A stretch of DNA of 64,000 bases from Diplonema papillatum. Its lineage: Eukaryota; Euglenozoa; Diplonemea; Diplonemida; Diplonemidae. Location of the stretch: positions 124,001 through 188,000 of the forward strand of contig JAPJBO010000096.1 in the NCBI GenBank assembly GCA_030068145.1, in the 5' to 3' direction. Below the pieces are notes generated by a model. It made no database searches and had not been told where the DNA came from. It saw only the letters and a program-made list of their open reading frames with translations. The translations under genes were made by a program, and so were the position numbers. Position 1 is the stretch's first letter, and each line of letters opens with the position of its first letter. Below are positions 11,765 through 23,771 of this stretch, piece by piece.

Positions 11765-12797
11765 TTGAGCAGGCCGAGCTTGGGCCCTCTCTTCAGGTTG
11801 TTCTTCTTGTTTTTCACCTGGTATGTATTGTGTTCGGGATCTCCACATGATCTTCAGTTTGGTGTTGGTTCCCTCAGGCTTGCATTTTTGGAACACATTG
11901 CAATGTCTCGAAGAGTCGCGGTATCCGCTCGTTGGTTGACACGTACAAGCGCTTCGAGCGTCTGGGCACACCTCTCTGTTCAGCTGCAGCTTCTGAGGCC
12001 GGACCACACGTGACCTGCACCTTGTACCAAGCTCACACTTCCTCAACACCATAGTGGGGGGGAAAAAAAAATGAGAGGACAGTGGACAAAAACAATCATA
12101 AGTAGATTTCCATCTCGCATACTGATTCAAAAGAAAAAAGAAGAAAAAAGGCCAGGTTGTCGAGTTTTTCTCAATCGTTCTCAAGATTTTCGATCGTTTT
12201 TTGAAATGGTGCACCGGGTTTGATTCTGTCACTAACAGAGTGAACCGTTGCCTCTCGTCTCACCTTTTTAGGTAAATTGGAAGTAAACGGGTGCGGCGTT
12301 GTGCGAGCTAGTGACACCGTGGATTTCTCAGATCAGTCTTCCTGATGGCAAATTCGGGGTCGTAACCTGCTTCGCGGGGTTTCGGACCTACATGAGGCAC
12401 GGGTTGAGCTTCCAACAACCCATAAACGCCGCGCACGGGCACGGAAAAAAAGGGTCACTCATAAAAATTGCCCCAAAACCAGAAGACTCTGAGCTAAGAA
12501 TTGCCCCGAAACCAGAAAACTCTGAGCTTAATCTGAGAGAATTCTCACACCTCCGGACTCGGAAGCAAGAGCGTGAGCGGTGAGCGAGAGGCCTTGTTTC
12601 ACAGTATATCATTATACTGTGAATTATAAGTTATTATATATCTTCTAAGACTAGCATCTTATACCGCACATATCCCTAACTCTCGGCGGCCGGGACCCTC
12701 TTGCAACGATGCAAAAAGAAATATCTGCACACTGCTCAAAGACGATTATTTACTAGTACACGTCTTTGGCGGATAGTCACCTACCGTGAAGCCAAAG
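11765..12797. other. Region without a recognised gene
   Basis: AT-rich in its right half (12600-12660). It contains a tandem pair of ATTGCCCC.AAACCAGAA..CTCTGAGCT words at 12466-12530. No gene seen. Confidence 0.5.
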
Positions 12798-13641
12798 CTC
12801 GAGCAGTGTGGCTCCTGGAGCCTGGCGCGTTTGGCGTGGCGCGGCACGCGCCAAGCGGTCACATGAACGGGGGCAAAGGAGTGCCTCGGCGGAATTGATA
12901 ATTTGCCCCGGGCCATTTTTCAATGCGCACAGTGGAATCTGGTTTTGGCAAAAAGTTGTGGTGAAATTTTCCCGCTGGTCCACGTTGCAGATCTTTTCCC
13001 CAACGACGTTTTGCTCGCCCTCAGCTCCGATGAAGAGCACGGTTCAAAATAGACTCGGGGACCCATAAGTATGTGCGTGGTTCGTGACTCCTCATAAGAT
13101 GCAGAGCACCGGGCGGCAGGTTTACTGCGGGAAGGACCGGAATTGTCCCCAGGTAGGTGACAATTTCCCGCTGGTCCACGTAGCAATTCTTTTCCGACGA
13201 CTTTTTGCTCGTTTTTTCTCGGATGAAGAGAACGGTGCCAAATAGACCCGGAGCCTTTCATTGCCGCAGGGTACCATGGATTACCATGGTGCACACGTCC
13301 AAACCGGTCCAAAAAGGCCGCTTGCAGGGATCGATCCCCTGGAAAAAGCTTGTTTTTCAGTGGCTCTGGAAAGACAGGGGGTGTGGGAAGGCCAGAATAG
13401 GTTCACACCCTCTGAGAACAGGTTTTCTGGAAGATTTTGTCATCGATCTTCTCATCGAACAAAAGATTTGTCGAAACGCGCGCTGGGATCGCCGAGAAAA
13501 TGGACAAATGATGATCCCAAAATGAAAAAGCTGTCAATTCCTGGTGAAGCTAAGGGCGCGCCAATCGCGCCAAACGCGCCAGAAAACAGGGTTTTCTGGC
13601 GCGGCCTGGCGCGGCTGGCGCAGGAGCCACACTGGCTCGAG
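12798..13641. mobile_element. Fold-back-like inverted repeat element
   Basis: The left end CTCGAGCAGTGTGGCTCCTG (12798-12817) is matched in reverse complement at 13621-13641, and both arms continue inward with GGCGCG/CGCGCC palindromic words (to about 12860 and from about 13560). The loop contains a direct duplication (12961-13110 and 13157-13265) sharing TTTCCCGCTGGTCCACGT. No coding sequence recognised. Confidence 0.6.
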
Positions 13642-13881
13642 AGACCAGCAGCAGCGGCCTTTCGCACTTTTCCTGTTTTTGCGGTTGGTGCAGATGCCTG
13701 GGTCAGCAACGATTCTGGCTCTGTATTCACTGGTGCAGGGGTCACTTCTGCTGTCTCCCGAAGCCGGACTTGCACGGGAACACGCGATTGCGAAAGAGGT
13801 TCCTCATCAAGAGATGAATCGTCGTCGTCCGCTGAAGAAGTGTCATCCACCGAAGAGTCGCTCACGTCGCTGTCACTGCAG

Positions 13882-13929
13882 CTCATCATAATCATCATCA
13901 TCATCATCGTCATCATCATCACCATCCAC
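13882..13929 (+). repeat. CAT/ATC trinucleotide microsatellite
   Basis: Mostly perfect ATC/CAT repeats with single interruptions. A shorter similar tract lies at 16808-16842. Confidence 0.95.
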
Positions 13930-14021
13930 TTGGTTCATCACAGGTAGTTGCAACAACATACTGTGTCCTATAGTTGCACTACTGGTGCATACGCAGTTCA
14001 AACCTATGGTTTGTTACTCTT

Positions 14022-14366
14022 ATCGTTGCACGACATCGCATCGTTGCACTACATCGTTGCACTACATCGTTGCACTACATCGCTGCACTACATCGTTGCA
14101 TTACATCGCTGCACTACATCGTCGCCTACATCGTTGCACTACATCGCTGCACTACATCGTTGCATTACATCGCTGCACTACATCGTCGCCTACATCGTTG
14201 CACTACGTCGCTGCACTACATCGTTGCACTACATCGTTGCACTACATCGTCGCCTACATCGTTGCACTACGTCGCTGCACTACATCGTTGCACTACATCG
14301 TTGCACTACATCGCTGCACTACATCGTCGCACTACATCGTTGCACTGCATCGTTGCATGGTTGCCC
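14022..14366 (+). repeat. 13-bp minisatellite (CATCGTTGCACTA)
   Basis: About 25 copies of a 13-bp unit with GTT/GCT/GTC variants. A block with one shortened unit (CATCGTCGCCTA) recurs, showing higher-order duplication. Reverse-complement words TGCAACGATG follow at 14395-14412 and 14442-14460. Confidence 0.97.
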
Positions 14367-14519
14367 TATGCCTACCATAGTGAGCAACGATCATGCAACG
14401 ATGCAACGATGCAAAAAAAAAAGAAAAAACCCCATGATTTCCTGCAACGATGCAACGATGGTTAGGGATATGTGCGATCTTATACGACAAATGAAACCAA
14501 CTCGGCAACCTGTGTTCCA

Positions 14520-14714
14520 AAAATACTCGAGGGACTGCCTTGTGCTCATTTCGAAGGAGGCTAGAGGGGGAGAAAACAATACAACTACAAAGTGGGTCTT
14601 TTTTGTTGAACGCTTACGCCCGCCACTAAACCCAGATTTACCTGTGTTTAGTGTGGGCTACAGCACATTTACCTCCTTTGATCCATCGCAACTGGCAGTC
14701 TCCTCAAGCATTTC
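14520..14714 (+). mobile_element. MITE-like family B, copy 2
   Basis: Near full-length copy of family B with both inverted ends recognisable. The shared 3' extension runs to about 14742. Reading frames in this copy are a by-product of its composition. Confidence 0.85.
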
Positions 14715-14742
14715 CTACAAAGCAGGTGCTTATACAAAATAA

Positions 14743-15605
14743 AAAAAACGACAGCTTTGCTCCGGGATGCATCCTCGAAGAAAGCTGGTCAAACGTGTCC
14801 ACACACTATGCCTTCATCTGTGTGTGGCTGGCGCTTAACCCCCCAGACGGACAGAAGAAAAGAAACAAAACCATCTAAAACATCACTATCACAAAACCAC
14901 TCCCCATGATTATCTTCGCGATTTCCTAGTCCCTGGGTCTTCATGAAGCCTAATGGTGAGATCGTTCCAAGCCTTTAATGGTTGGGCTCCCATTTGTGAC
15001 TCATAAGACCCGCGGTCTCGTGTGTTCCTCGTTGGGGTTTCTTACCCAATGCCGTAAGTTGAGTTGTCCGACGGTCTTGATGTCGCCGGAAAACTCGACT
15101 AAAAAACGCAAGGTACTAGCTCTGGCCTGGAAACTAAGTATCTGATTACGGTGCAGTACGAACTGAACTACTGCAGCACCGGGCCAGTCCAACAATAACT
15201 TTCGTTTGGGGTCCGCACCAGAGAGCAGTTGTACCCTGAGCATGCCTAACTAAGCCCGCCCGAAAGGCGGTTGATTCCTTCAGGGCCAGAGTTTCTCTGC
15301 CGACCGAAGTTATTTTGATCGACTTCTTCTTTTTCTTGTCACTTTCATGCTTTTATTCATTTAGTATTGCTTGCCAAAAAAAAACAGGGTTGGAGCTTGG
15401 CCAAAACTGGGTCAGACAGGGTCACATCGGTGACTCGCTCATACGATGTTCAGCCCACCACGTGAGATCGTCGGCGTGAAAAGCATGGTCTTGTATGCAT
15501 GGGAATAGGCCTGGAAGAAAACGACGACTCCCTCGGCAGATTCATCGCGAGTCACGGCAGATCGTGCAAATAAAAAACCTTTCTCGAAAATCACAGCTTT
15601 CTGTT
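14743..15605. other. Region without a recognised gene
   Basis: No coding sequence or repeat family recognised. A stretch near 14990-15050 has a CTCATAA word as in Met-tRNA loops, but no cloverleaf can be drawn. Confidence 0.5.
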
Positions 15606-15720
15606 TTTAGAGTTAGAGTTCGCTTGAAACGCGGGGGTTTAGGGTCTCCGCGTGACAGTGATGACTGATGAATGGGTTCTCTTCGAGCAAGAAAGGGCTA
15701 TATGGTTGCGGGTTGTATAT
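15606..15720 (+). repeat. Dispersed repeat family A, copy
   Basis: Shares with 31209-31325 and 39855-39985 the ordered words TTTTTAGAGTT, GTTCGCTTGAAA, TTTAGGGTCTCCG, GTGAC and AATGGGTTCT. Copies lack clear ends and an A-tail, so the class is unknown. Confidence 0.7.
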
Positions 15721-17108
15721 TTGGTGCATGGGTTATGGCTGGCCAGTCCGGTTTTGTCGTATTTCGCTCGTTTTTTTTCGTAGCGGATCTGAGTACCTTT
15801 GTATGGCCCGTGCGAAAGGAAAAAAACATGCAGCTGACCCGACTTGATAGCCAAGCTCCACTCCCACCCAGCGAGAGAGAAGAATTCTCTCTGACGGAAA
15901 GTTTTTGCTGCCAAGCCTACGTCTGGTGAGGCTCGTTAGACCTCGTTACTGGAGGTAGTTAGGCCTACCGTAACAACTATAATCACTCGACCCCTGTCCA
16001 TCTACCAAGCACAACCCCCCAACACAAAATTCCTTCGGTTAAAAAAACTGTCTTCTTTCTGCCGCGAGAAAGTGGTCATGTGTTCACCATTTTCCGGTAA
16101 TCCTGTTGCCAAGAGCAGTCTGCGGACGCTCCCATCCTTTCGAAGACTGGGGGCAGAAGGAGAGGGGGGGGAGGGGATTGCAAGCATTAGCTTTACTGTT
16201 TAGGCAGGACACTGCCTCTCCATGCAAAAACGACGACCCGACCAGACGACTCCACCGTGCACCAGATTTGGTCATCCTGTGCGTTGCGAAGTCCGTCTGG
16301 TCACGTGAGACAGGCTGCGCTTCTTTGGAAGACCCCCCCTACCCCTCATTCGTTCTCCCCCCGCTTCAGGGTGTGCTTTCTTTAGTGTATGCGGCTCGTG
16401 GGGTTCCCTTGAGCCCCGGCAGTGCACAACCCAATCACCCCCCTCACCCAAGACTGGGGTTTGCGCAAGGAACACAAAGGGTGGGTGCCCTGACGTGGAG
16501 CAGCAGAGTTCTGCCCTGCCAAGGTCTTGCTTGGGTGGCAATGTAGATGGGGTCCCTCACCGCCCACCACCCCTACACGGTTGACTAGTCGAGAGTGGAC
16601 TTGAACACTGCACAGACAAGAGGCCACAAGTGGCAAGCAGACTCCCGAGTCCACACGTTTGGAGCAGCGGGAGGAGATTGGACCGTTGCCAGTGTTGCGG
16701 AACTCATCAGACGGCGAGAAGATCGTCGCCGCCGTGGCGTTTTCACTTGCTTCCTGAATCCAGCTTGACGTAAAAACGTTCAAGCACTGCAGTCAACGGA
16801 ATTCATCCCATCATCATCATCATTACCATAATCATCATCATTAGTTTTGTATGTACCGTGTTCATGCCCGCCCTCCTTAACCATCTCTTTTCTTGGTCTT
16901 ATTTTTGTGTTACCGTCGATCCCGAGGGACGATCAGTTAGCGTTTTCGTTTATTTTCCCTTCTTTTCTTTGAATGGTGTTTGCGTTTGTTTTTTCTGTCG
17001 CTGGCACGACTGTCGGCCCGGAATACCACGCATTTGGGGTCGCTTTTGTTGGGACAGCCCCGTGAGGCTTGCAGCGAGAAACAGATCCGTTCGATCAGAT
17101 ATCCCACC
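15721..17108. other. Region without a recognised gene
   Basis: No coding family recognised on either strand. Confidence 0.5.
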
Positions 17109-17462
17109 CCGGGGCACAGTATTCGAAAGGAAACAGTTCCAGAGTTGGGGCTCGCACGCTGATGAAACGGACAACCAGCACACCGACGGACCACATGGCG
17201 TTCCCTGTAGCTAAACGTTGTTTGAAGCTGTATGGTTAGATGTTCAGGCGTGCCTCACATGCATGATTGGTGCTAGCATAAGTCTTCTGCAAAAGAGATG
17301 GGATGAGCCGCTCTCCGCTTGCGCGCGGTGTTTCGACCTCTTCTCCTTTCAAGGAAGGGGAGGTTGCATGTTCCTGTACTAGCACCATTTAATTAAGAGT
17401 GAAAGTTCTTTTCGTCGGCTTCGTTCAACTCACGTGCAAACGCTGTTCCGGAAGTGTCGCCC
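17109..17462. mobile_element. MITE-like family C, diverged copy
   Basis: Begins GGAAACAGTTCCAGAGTTGGGGCTCGCAC and ends with CGCTGTTCCGGAAGTGTC-like sequence matching the right end of the 10368 copy. The middle includes a degraded TGATGCTAGCATCA palindrome near 17269, so it may contain a second insertion. Confidence 0.55.
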
Positions 17463-18189
17463 CTTTCAGTAAGACATGCGCCGTTGAAAAAAAAAAGTCC
17501 CGCATACCCAACGGATTGCTGTCTCCGGGCCTCGTGCTTCATTTTCCTTTTACCCTTCGTTTTGAAAGTCTTGCAGTGCTTGCGCCGCACCTCCAAGGGC
17601 CCGAGTAGGCTGTTGAGCAAGTAGCTAAGCTGTACGGATGTGCCAAACGATATTCAGGCAATCTTATCAACACGGTCGTTAATTTGTGCGCACTAGCAGA
17701 ACTCACCTGCTTTGGTAAGTTTCATGCAGTACGCTGCCAACTACTAATTTTTAGTACCAACAAAGCATTGTTAACACAAGAAAATCTCACTCGAAGTTGG
17801 TTGCTCGTTTTTTACATGGCAGTACGTTCTCCAGGCGGCGTGTTGATTAGTGTGCGAACGCTCGACTTTCGTCAGATCTGCGTGCCACTATTGTAACAGT
17901 AAAAGTGTATCAATTGCGACCATAAAAGAGCGGAAGCCGGTAGCTCTTCTCCAATCAATGGTTGGGCTCACGCGTTTCGTCGTCCGGTTGCAGGAAAAAT
18001 TCTTTTGGCCCGTAGCATTGTTGTTGGGCGAGCTCTCTCAGAGACTGTCCTTCGGAAATATGCCTCGCTCCTGTAAAACATCCTGCAAGGGGGGAGGTGC
18101 TCTTTACTGGCGCAAGCACTCTGCCTTTCCATCCACCCCAGGTATCTTGTCCATCCATCCATCAGCCGGCTGACCTCCCCCTCCCCCCG
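17463..18189. other. Region without a recognised gene
   Basis: No coding family recognised. A CCATCCATCCATC tract lies near 18150. Confidence 0.5.
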
Positions 18190-19026
18190 GGTCGAGCTAA
18201 TTTATTCCTGGGTGAGCTTTTTGTCAGGCTTTTTTTCCGACTAATTAGTCCGGGAAGCGAAGATTTATTCCGGGAAGTGAAAGTTTGTTCCGGAAACTGA
18301 AAATTTGGGGTTTGCCAAAATTTCCAGATTTTCACCATTTGGGTGTGTTTTTTCCAATCTTTGTGTAAGGGACGCATACCCGAACCCGCATACCCCGCAA
18401 ACCCGCATGCCCGAACCCGCCAACCCAAACCCGCAGACCCGCACACCCAAACCCGCATACCCAAACCCCGCAAACCCGAACCCGCAAACCCGCATACCCT
18501 AACCCGCAAACCCGCGTACCCTAACCCCGCATTGTGGCGATAACGTTTTTTCAAATACACACAGCAGATCAAAGAAAGGGTGGAAAGGTGGAAAATGCAG
18601 ATCAAACGGGAGTAGAATGTGCGCACGGTTATCCGACTCTTGACTTACTATGCCGTGTTCTGAAAGCTGTCGAGGGGCCCCTCCATAGGTTCTCGCATGA
18701 TTCGTTCGCCTTTGTAACACTATCCGTTTGTAGTACGCTTCGCAATTGTGTTCTTGCAATATCTAGAATGGTGGGTGGCGGATTTCCGCGTATCTGAAGT
18801 CGTTTTGGGGGGAACCCCTTTTCAGCACCCATTTGGCTCGGTTTTTTAAGCTGGGCGGCGCACGGAACGTGTCATCCATTTTTTGCCCAGAAATGAAAAA
18901 AAACTCACCGAGGAGCAAAGTTTCAGCTCCCGGAACAAATTAGTCAGAAAAAAAGCCCCACCCCGGAACAAACTTTCCCTTCCCGGAACAAATTAGTCGG
19001 AAAAAAAGTCGGAAATACTCGACGTA
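18190..19026. mobile_element. Fold-back-like element with repeated stems
   Basis: The left arm (18190-18300) has CTTTTTTTCCGACTAATTAG and GTTCCGG/ATTCCGGGAAG sub-repeats. The right arm (18900-19026) carries the same words in reverse complement (CGGAACAAATTAGTCGG, CGGAACAAACTTTCCC). The outer edges show TCGAG on the left and CTCGA on the right. The interior contains an ACCCGCA-type minisatellite and no recognisable gene. Confidence 0.65.
18365..18533 (+). repeat. Degenerate ACCCGCA/ACCCGAA minisatellite
   Basis: Irregular repeats of ACCCGCAT, ACCCGAA and ACCCTAACCC words within the fold-back element. It superficially resembles telomeric CCCTAA but has no regular telomeric unit. Confidence 0.85.
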
Positions 19027-19608
19027 GCTGCTTCGACTCCGAATAGAAGGGGGGAAATATAGAGGTAAGGGGCAAATACAATACAAACACAATCTGATTT
19101 GTTCTTCGCTTACACCACCGTGTGTTGTTTTCTCACTCAGGATTTTTTGACCTGTTGTGTTTGTGTGATTTGTCGTGTAGGGGTAGACCCGCATGACCTC
19201 ACGTCCGTTCAACTCGTGGTTCGGTAGTTACAGCACTTGGGATTCCTTCGGTTCTTTGTAAGGCAGCATCGTCGAGCATTTCCTTTCAAGCTGGCGCTTA
19301 TGTAAAAAAAAAGCCACCCCGGGATTAATTAGCCCCCCCCCCCCCCCCCCCTCATAGGCTATTTTCACTGTGGAGGGGGGAGACGCTACCTGTCACACTC
19401 TAAGGTGGTCACCACGGTGGGCGATCAGAACTTTTTTTTTGGGCCCAAATACGGTTTAATACCCCAAATACCACACTTTGGAAAAGATTTGTGGCCCACT
19501 TTTGGCAGGGAATTGACCATTTCACCTTTACGATCCTTAACAAGAAAGGCTGATCCACCCCCCCGCACCCCATTTTGTAGCGTTATTTGGTTTTACTCTT
19601 TTTCGTAA
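19027..19608. other. Region without a recognised gene, with C-run
   Basis: Contains a long C-run near 19330-19351. No gene seen. Confidence 0.55.
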
Positions 19609-19825
19609 GAAATACTCGAGGGGCTGCCTTGTGCTTTCTTATGAGGCTGGAGGGGGAGAAACAATACAACTACAATGTGGGTCTTTTTTGTTGAACGCTT
19701 ACGCCCGCCACCAAATCCAGTGACCATTCACCTGTGCTAACTGTTATGTGTGTGTGTGTTCGTGTGAGCTACAGCACATCTACCTCCTTTGATCTTTTGC
19801 AGCTGGCAGCCTCCTCAAGTATTTC
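19609..19825 (+). mobile_element. MITE-like family B, copy 3
   Basis: Full-length family B copy with both inverted ends, and a short TG-repeat insertion near 19746-19760 that makes it longer than the other copies. Confidence 0.85.
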
Positions 19826-20837
19826 CTACAAAGCAGGTGCTTAGACAAAACAATAAAGTCAAAGAAACAGAAAAAGGGAGAAACAGAAATTATGCAATAA
19901 TCCTTGTACGAACACACACACACATAACAGTTAGCTTGCTTGAGCGCCGAAGGCGCGTCCAGTGGAATCCTATCTTGTCCGGAGACAGCGATGCCCCCTC
20001 ACCAATACCACTCAAACCGAGGCTGGAAAAGAGATAGTCCATACATGCACAAACAGGCTGTCCTCTCGAACGCCTATTCTTGTTTGCACGCTTTCGCGGT
20101 CTTTTCACCTGTTACTGTTTGCCATTCGCGCCAGAGACGTTTCACTGGGGTTCTTCTTGCTGCGTTTTGGCCTCCTTTTTTCTCCAGTCCCACCGATAGC
20201 TGCGTCGAGTCCACGACGGCAACAAGCAGACAAAAACGAGCTGATCTCAGGACAAGATATAGGATTCCACAACACACACACACACAAACACAGCAACCAG
20301 CGCGGCACCAGCGCACGTGCGAAAGCAGGCGTAAGCTCCTGAAGCAAGAAGAGACGGGGTTTTGCCTAGAGGCTTTTCGTGTTCTTCTGCAGATGCTTTG
20401 AGCTATAGTTGTGTCTCGGGTTTTGTACGTCTTCTTAACCATGGTGAAGCGCGCAATTGGTGCAGCCGGCCCACGGTATGCCTGCTGAGAGAAAAGATGG
20501 CCGCCAACTAGGTCCGTCGAAAGAAAGGAACGAGAGCACATGCGCTGCCCAACTCTTTGTGAGAGGAAAGACCCCAGGGCCTACTGGCATAGGTGCGCGA
20601 GTATGACTTTCTCTCACAATGGAAGTTTTTCGAACTGCCAGGTGTGCCAGGTTTCCCACACCACCAGACAGTGCACGGTGGACCGGCCATTTTCATGACC
20701 GCATGTTTGGTCAGTTTTTGACCGGTCAGCTGAGAGAGTTATCATATCAGATATCATACTTTTTCACACCTCGTCCTGGGTCTTTTGTCGTCCTGCGTCT
20801 CATGGACGTTGAGGGAGGCGCTAACATCCATGGGTGG
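19826..20837. other. Region without a recognised gene
   Basis: A short CA tract lies at 20271-20285. No protein family recognised. Confidence 0.5.
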
Positions 20838-21137
20838 TGAGGGAATTCCTCACCTTTTCCCCGTTGATACCGTTCGCCGGGGCCGGAGCCCCCCTGAGCT
20901 AATAGCCTGCACTAAACACGAGAGCCTAGTGGGGGAGAAAAAAAAAACGGATCTGGCGCTTCCTTTGTTTGTGCGCACTTCCTTCAAACCTGTTTTGTTC
21001 ATCTAACGGGAGTGAGGATAGTACGCTGCCATCGATCTGTTTTTGTTCTTGACAAATTGCATTTGTTAGGCTTTTTGTCCTACCCAGGTTTTTGGGTTTC
21101 CTCCCTAAAAGTGAGGTTAGCGGGAGCACTGCCGGCA
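20838..21137. mobile_element. Remnant of a TIR element related to 42787-43437
   Basis: Shares GAATTCCTCACCTTTTCCCC and ACCGTTCGCCGGGG inside, and at its right edge GTGAGGTTAGCGGGAGCACTGC, with the element at 42787-43437. The left end is degraded. Confidence 0.55.
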
Positions 21138-21209
21138 GTGAATAAAAAAACGGCTAATAAAACGCGTCTGGCACGATTTGCCAAACGGCGAACGTTTGCG
21201 ACGTTTTTT

Positions 21210-22330
21210 TAAACACTGGGGGGGGGGGGGGGGGGCAGTGCTGATACTAAGCCTGAGACCCAAAACGAAGTTGCTAACCCTGGGTGGGGGTGGGTACCCC
21301 CCCAGGGTGCGCACTAAGGGACGTTGCCCCCGTTGCACGTTGCACCCCCCTTTTGGGGGGGGGGGGGGTCGTTTTGGGGGCTGTTTTTGGGGTGTTTCCC
21401 AGACCCCCCGGTGCCGAGTGGGTACTCCGTTTCCTCCAGATGAATCCGTTCTCCTCGTTTTCGAAATCGAAACCCACTTTTGCGGAAAAAATGGCCAATC
21501 CCCACCAAAATGTTTTCCTGCACTTTTTTGGCAGGGGAATGTACTCAGCAACTTTTGAGCAAAGTCAGTTTCCCCGAAAACCAAGATTCCTGCAGTGCAC
21601 TCAAAAATCAGCCAAAATCTGGAAAATTGGCCCAAAAAGTGAAAATTCGAGCAAATTTGGCCGATTTACCATGTGCTTTCCCCAAAATGCCAATACCCCC
21701 CAAAAGCTGTTTTCAGGCAAATCCGCTGGGAAACGTACTTAGAGAGTTTCGAAACAACGGCACCAAGAAAACCACGAAAGGGCAGATTTTCCCGGTTTCA
21801 GCCTGTGTTTTGCACGTCAAATTTCAGGCCTCACAGACGAACCGAGGACGGAGTGGAAAGATCCATCGCGAAAGAGCGCGTTTAAGGGGGTCCCCGGAGA
21901 AAAGGGTGGGGGGGTCCCCGGCCACCAGGTGCACCAAACAGGACCCCCCCCCCCCCCTTCCAAATTTAGCAGACGTTGACATTGCCCGTTGCACCCCCCA
22001 ATCCTTAGTGCGCCCCCTGGTACCCCCCCCCCTCCCCCCCCTCCTGGTGCAACCCACTGTGGACCTACTGTGGGACCCACCTTAGCTAAATTCTCTAAGG
22101 TGAAATGGTGGAAAAAGTGGGTCAAAATTTTTTTTTTCGAGTGCTTTTTTGGGAGGACTTGGGCCAACAAAAAATTTTTTTTTCTTGGTCGCTGCTGAGG
22201 AAACCGGGACCCACCCACCCTCGTTGCCGTCCGGCTGACAACGATGCCGAGTTTAGGGGCCTTAGCATCAGCACTGGGGGGGGTCGTAAACACTGCAGTG
22301 TGCAAGAATGCAACAAATTAGTGGGGGGCG
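21210..22330. repeat. G/C-homopolymer-rich segment with inverted halves
   Basis: Several runs of 8-18 G or C. A GTGCGCACTAAGG word at 21308-21320 is matched in reverse complement (CCTTAGTGCGCCCCCTGG) near 22001-22018, next to GTTGCACCCCCC words on both sides. It could be a decayed inverted-repeat element; no gene seen. Confidence 0.5.
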
Positions 22331-23417
22331 ACCGTGGAACCCTCCCCCGGGACGACGAAGCCGGGGGCAGTGAGGTAACAAAGACCGCGAACGCTGGGTG
22401 GTGACCAGCCTCGTGGCCCTGGCCCACGCCTGATGAGAGACGCAACCCCTCAACCCGGGTGGCGGCGCTTTGGCATGAGCCAGGAACCTCAAGGGGGCAG
22501 CGCGAGAGGCATCATCCATCATGCACGCTTCAAAGGACCACACACCAATGCAACAAATTTACGACTGATCAAGGCGAGCTGCAACGCAAGGGTGCATTCT
22601 CTAATTCGAAGATCAGCACTCTTTCGTTGGCTTCGTTCGGCTTTCTCGTGTGTGCACGTTGTCGGTGCTCAAATATATATGTCGAAAATGAAAGAATGGT
22701 TCCACCAAAAATAATTGCTCAAGAGTGCTCAGCAGATATTGGCCGGGAGTAACTTTGTCTCTCATCACGTAGGTTCGGCACCAACGGGATGGATGAGTGA
22801 TGAGTCTGTGAGTAAAGGCAAGTGCACTTTACCACCTTCTTTGTACATCGTCACGTAGGTTGGTTCGAAGTGCTCATTTCCTGTGCGAAGCCCGGATCAT
22901 CTGTTGCGTCCCTTGCTAGGGACGCTGTACTACTACGGCAGGCTGCTAGGGCCTGGGGGACTAACGGTCTTTGGTCTATTCCACTGCGCCGCTTCACCCT
23001 CCATCCTCTGTCTGGTAGAGAGAAAGCGAGAGAGAGATAGTATAAAAATGGAGCACCTAGTTCGTTTCGGTAAGCAGGCGCGCATTCAGGCGCGCATTCA
23101 GGCGAGCCTTGTGCGCCATATATCATCCGTGCTTTTCCCTAAATGCTGCCTTTCCTTTCACCATTCGTGTGACAATTTTCCGAGAGGGAGAAAGAGGGTT
23201 CGGCGCGCATGGAAACTCTTGCAGCAAATGAAAGATGATTCTTTTTCTTGTTCCCCAACGACAGCAGCTGTCAGGTCTTCTTTTCTCCTGTTGACAACTT
23301 GCGCGAGGCTGGCCACCGGACGGGATGAAGACTCCCGGCCCGGAGCGAATATAATCTTCAACTCCGAGAAAGAAGCGTGTCCAGAGGGGAGGAAATCCTA
23401 GTTTCGTGTTGGGAGGG
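22331..23417. other. Region without a recognised gene
   Basis: No recognisable coding sequence. A tandem GGCGCGCATTCA pair lies at 23077-23101. Confidence 0.5.
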
Positions 23418-23566
23418 GGCTTTTTATTTTCCGCAGGTGGGAGTGAATGGGGAGGACGCCTGGAGGCTGTTGTCACAGTGTTTTCCCCATCAGTTCACCT
23501 GCACAAGTCTTCCAGCGAGGAGCCACACTTCGTGTCAATATTCCCAAAAGTACTTTAGTACTGACA
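23418..23566 (+). repeat. Dispersed repeat, uninterrupted copy (hAT empty site)
   Basis: This 149-bp segment is present in reverse complement at 47697-48148, where it is split by a 295-bp insertion. The single CCATCAGT at 23487-23494 is the pre-insertion site of that element. Confidence 0.93.
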
Positions 23567-23771
23567 ATAAAAAATACTTGGAAGTGCCGCCCGATGTTCA
23601 TTTCGAGTGGAGGGGATCCATCTTGATCATGTTGTGTATGTGACCGGTTGTACGCTTCGCACCCCGCGCTAAACCTGGGTTGCATCAATGGGCTTCGTAT
23701 TAGGTCACAGTGCAACTGCGGCTGGATACCTCTAGTATTTTATGTCTGCAAAGCAGCCGAACCCCCGAAGA

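Noticed and set aside
14960..15050. tRNA-Met-like word CTCATAA
   Set aside because: No acceptor stem or T-arm can be paired around it.
18365..18533. Interstitial telomere (CCCTAA-like words)
   Set aside because: Repeats are irregular and dominated by ACCCGCA; only a few CCCTAACCC words occur and the tract lies inside a fold-back element.
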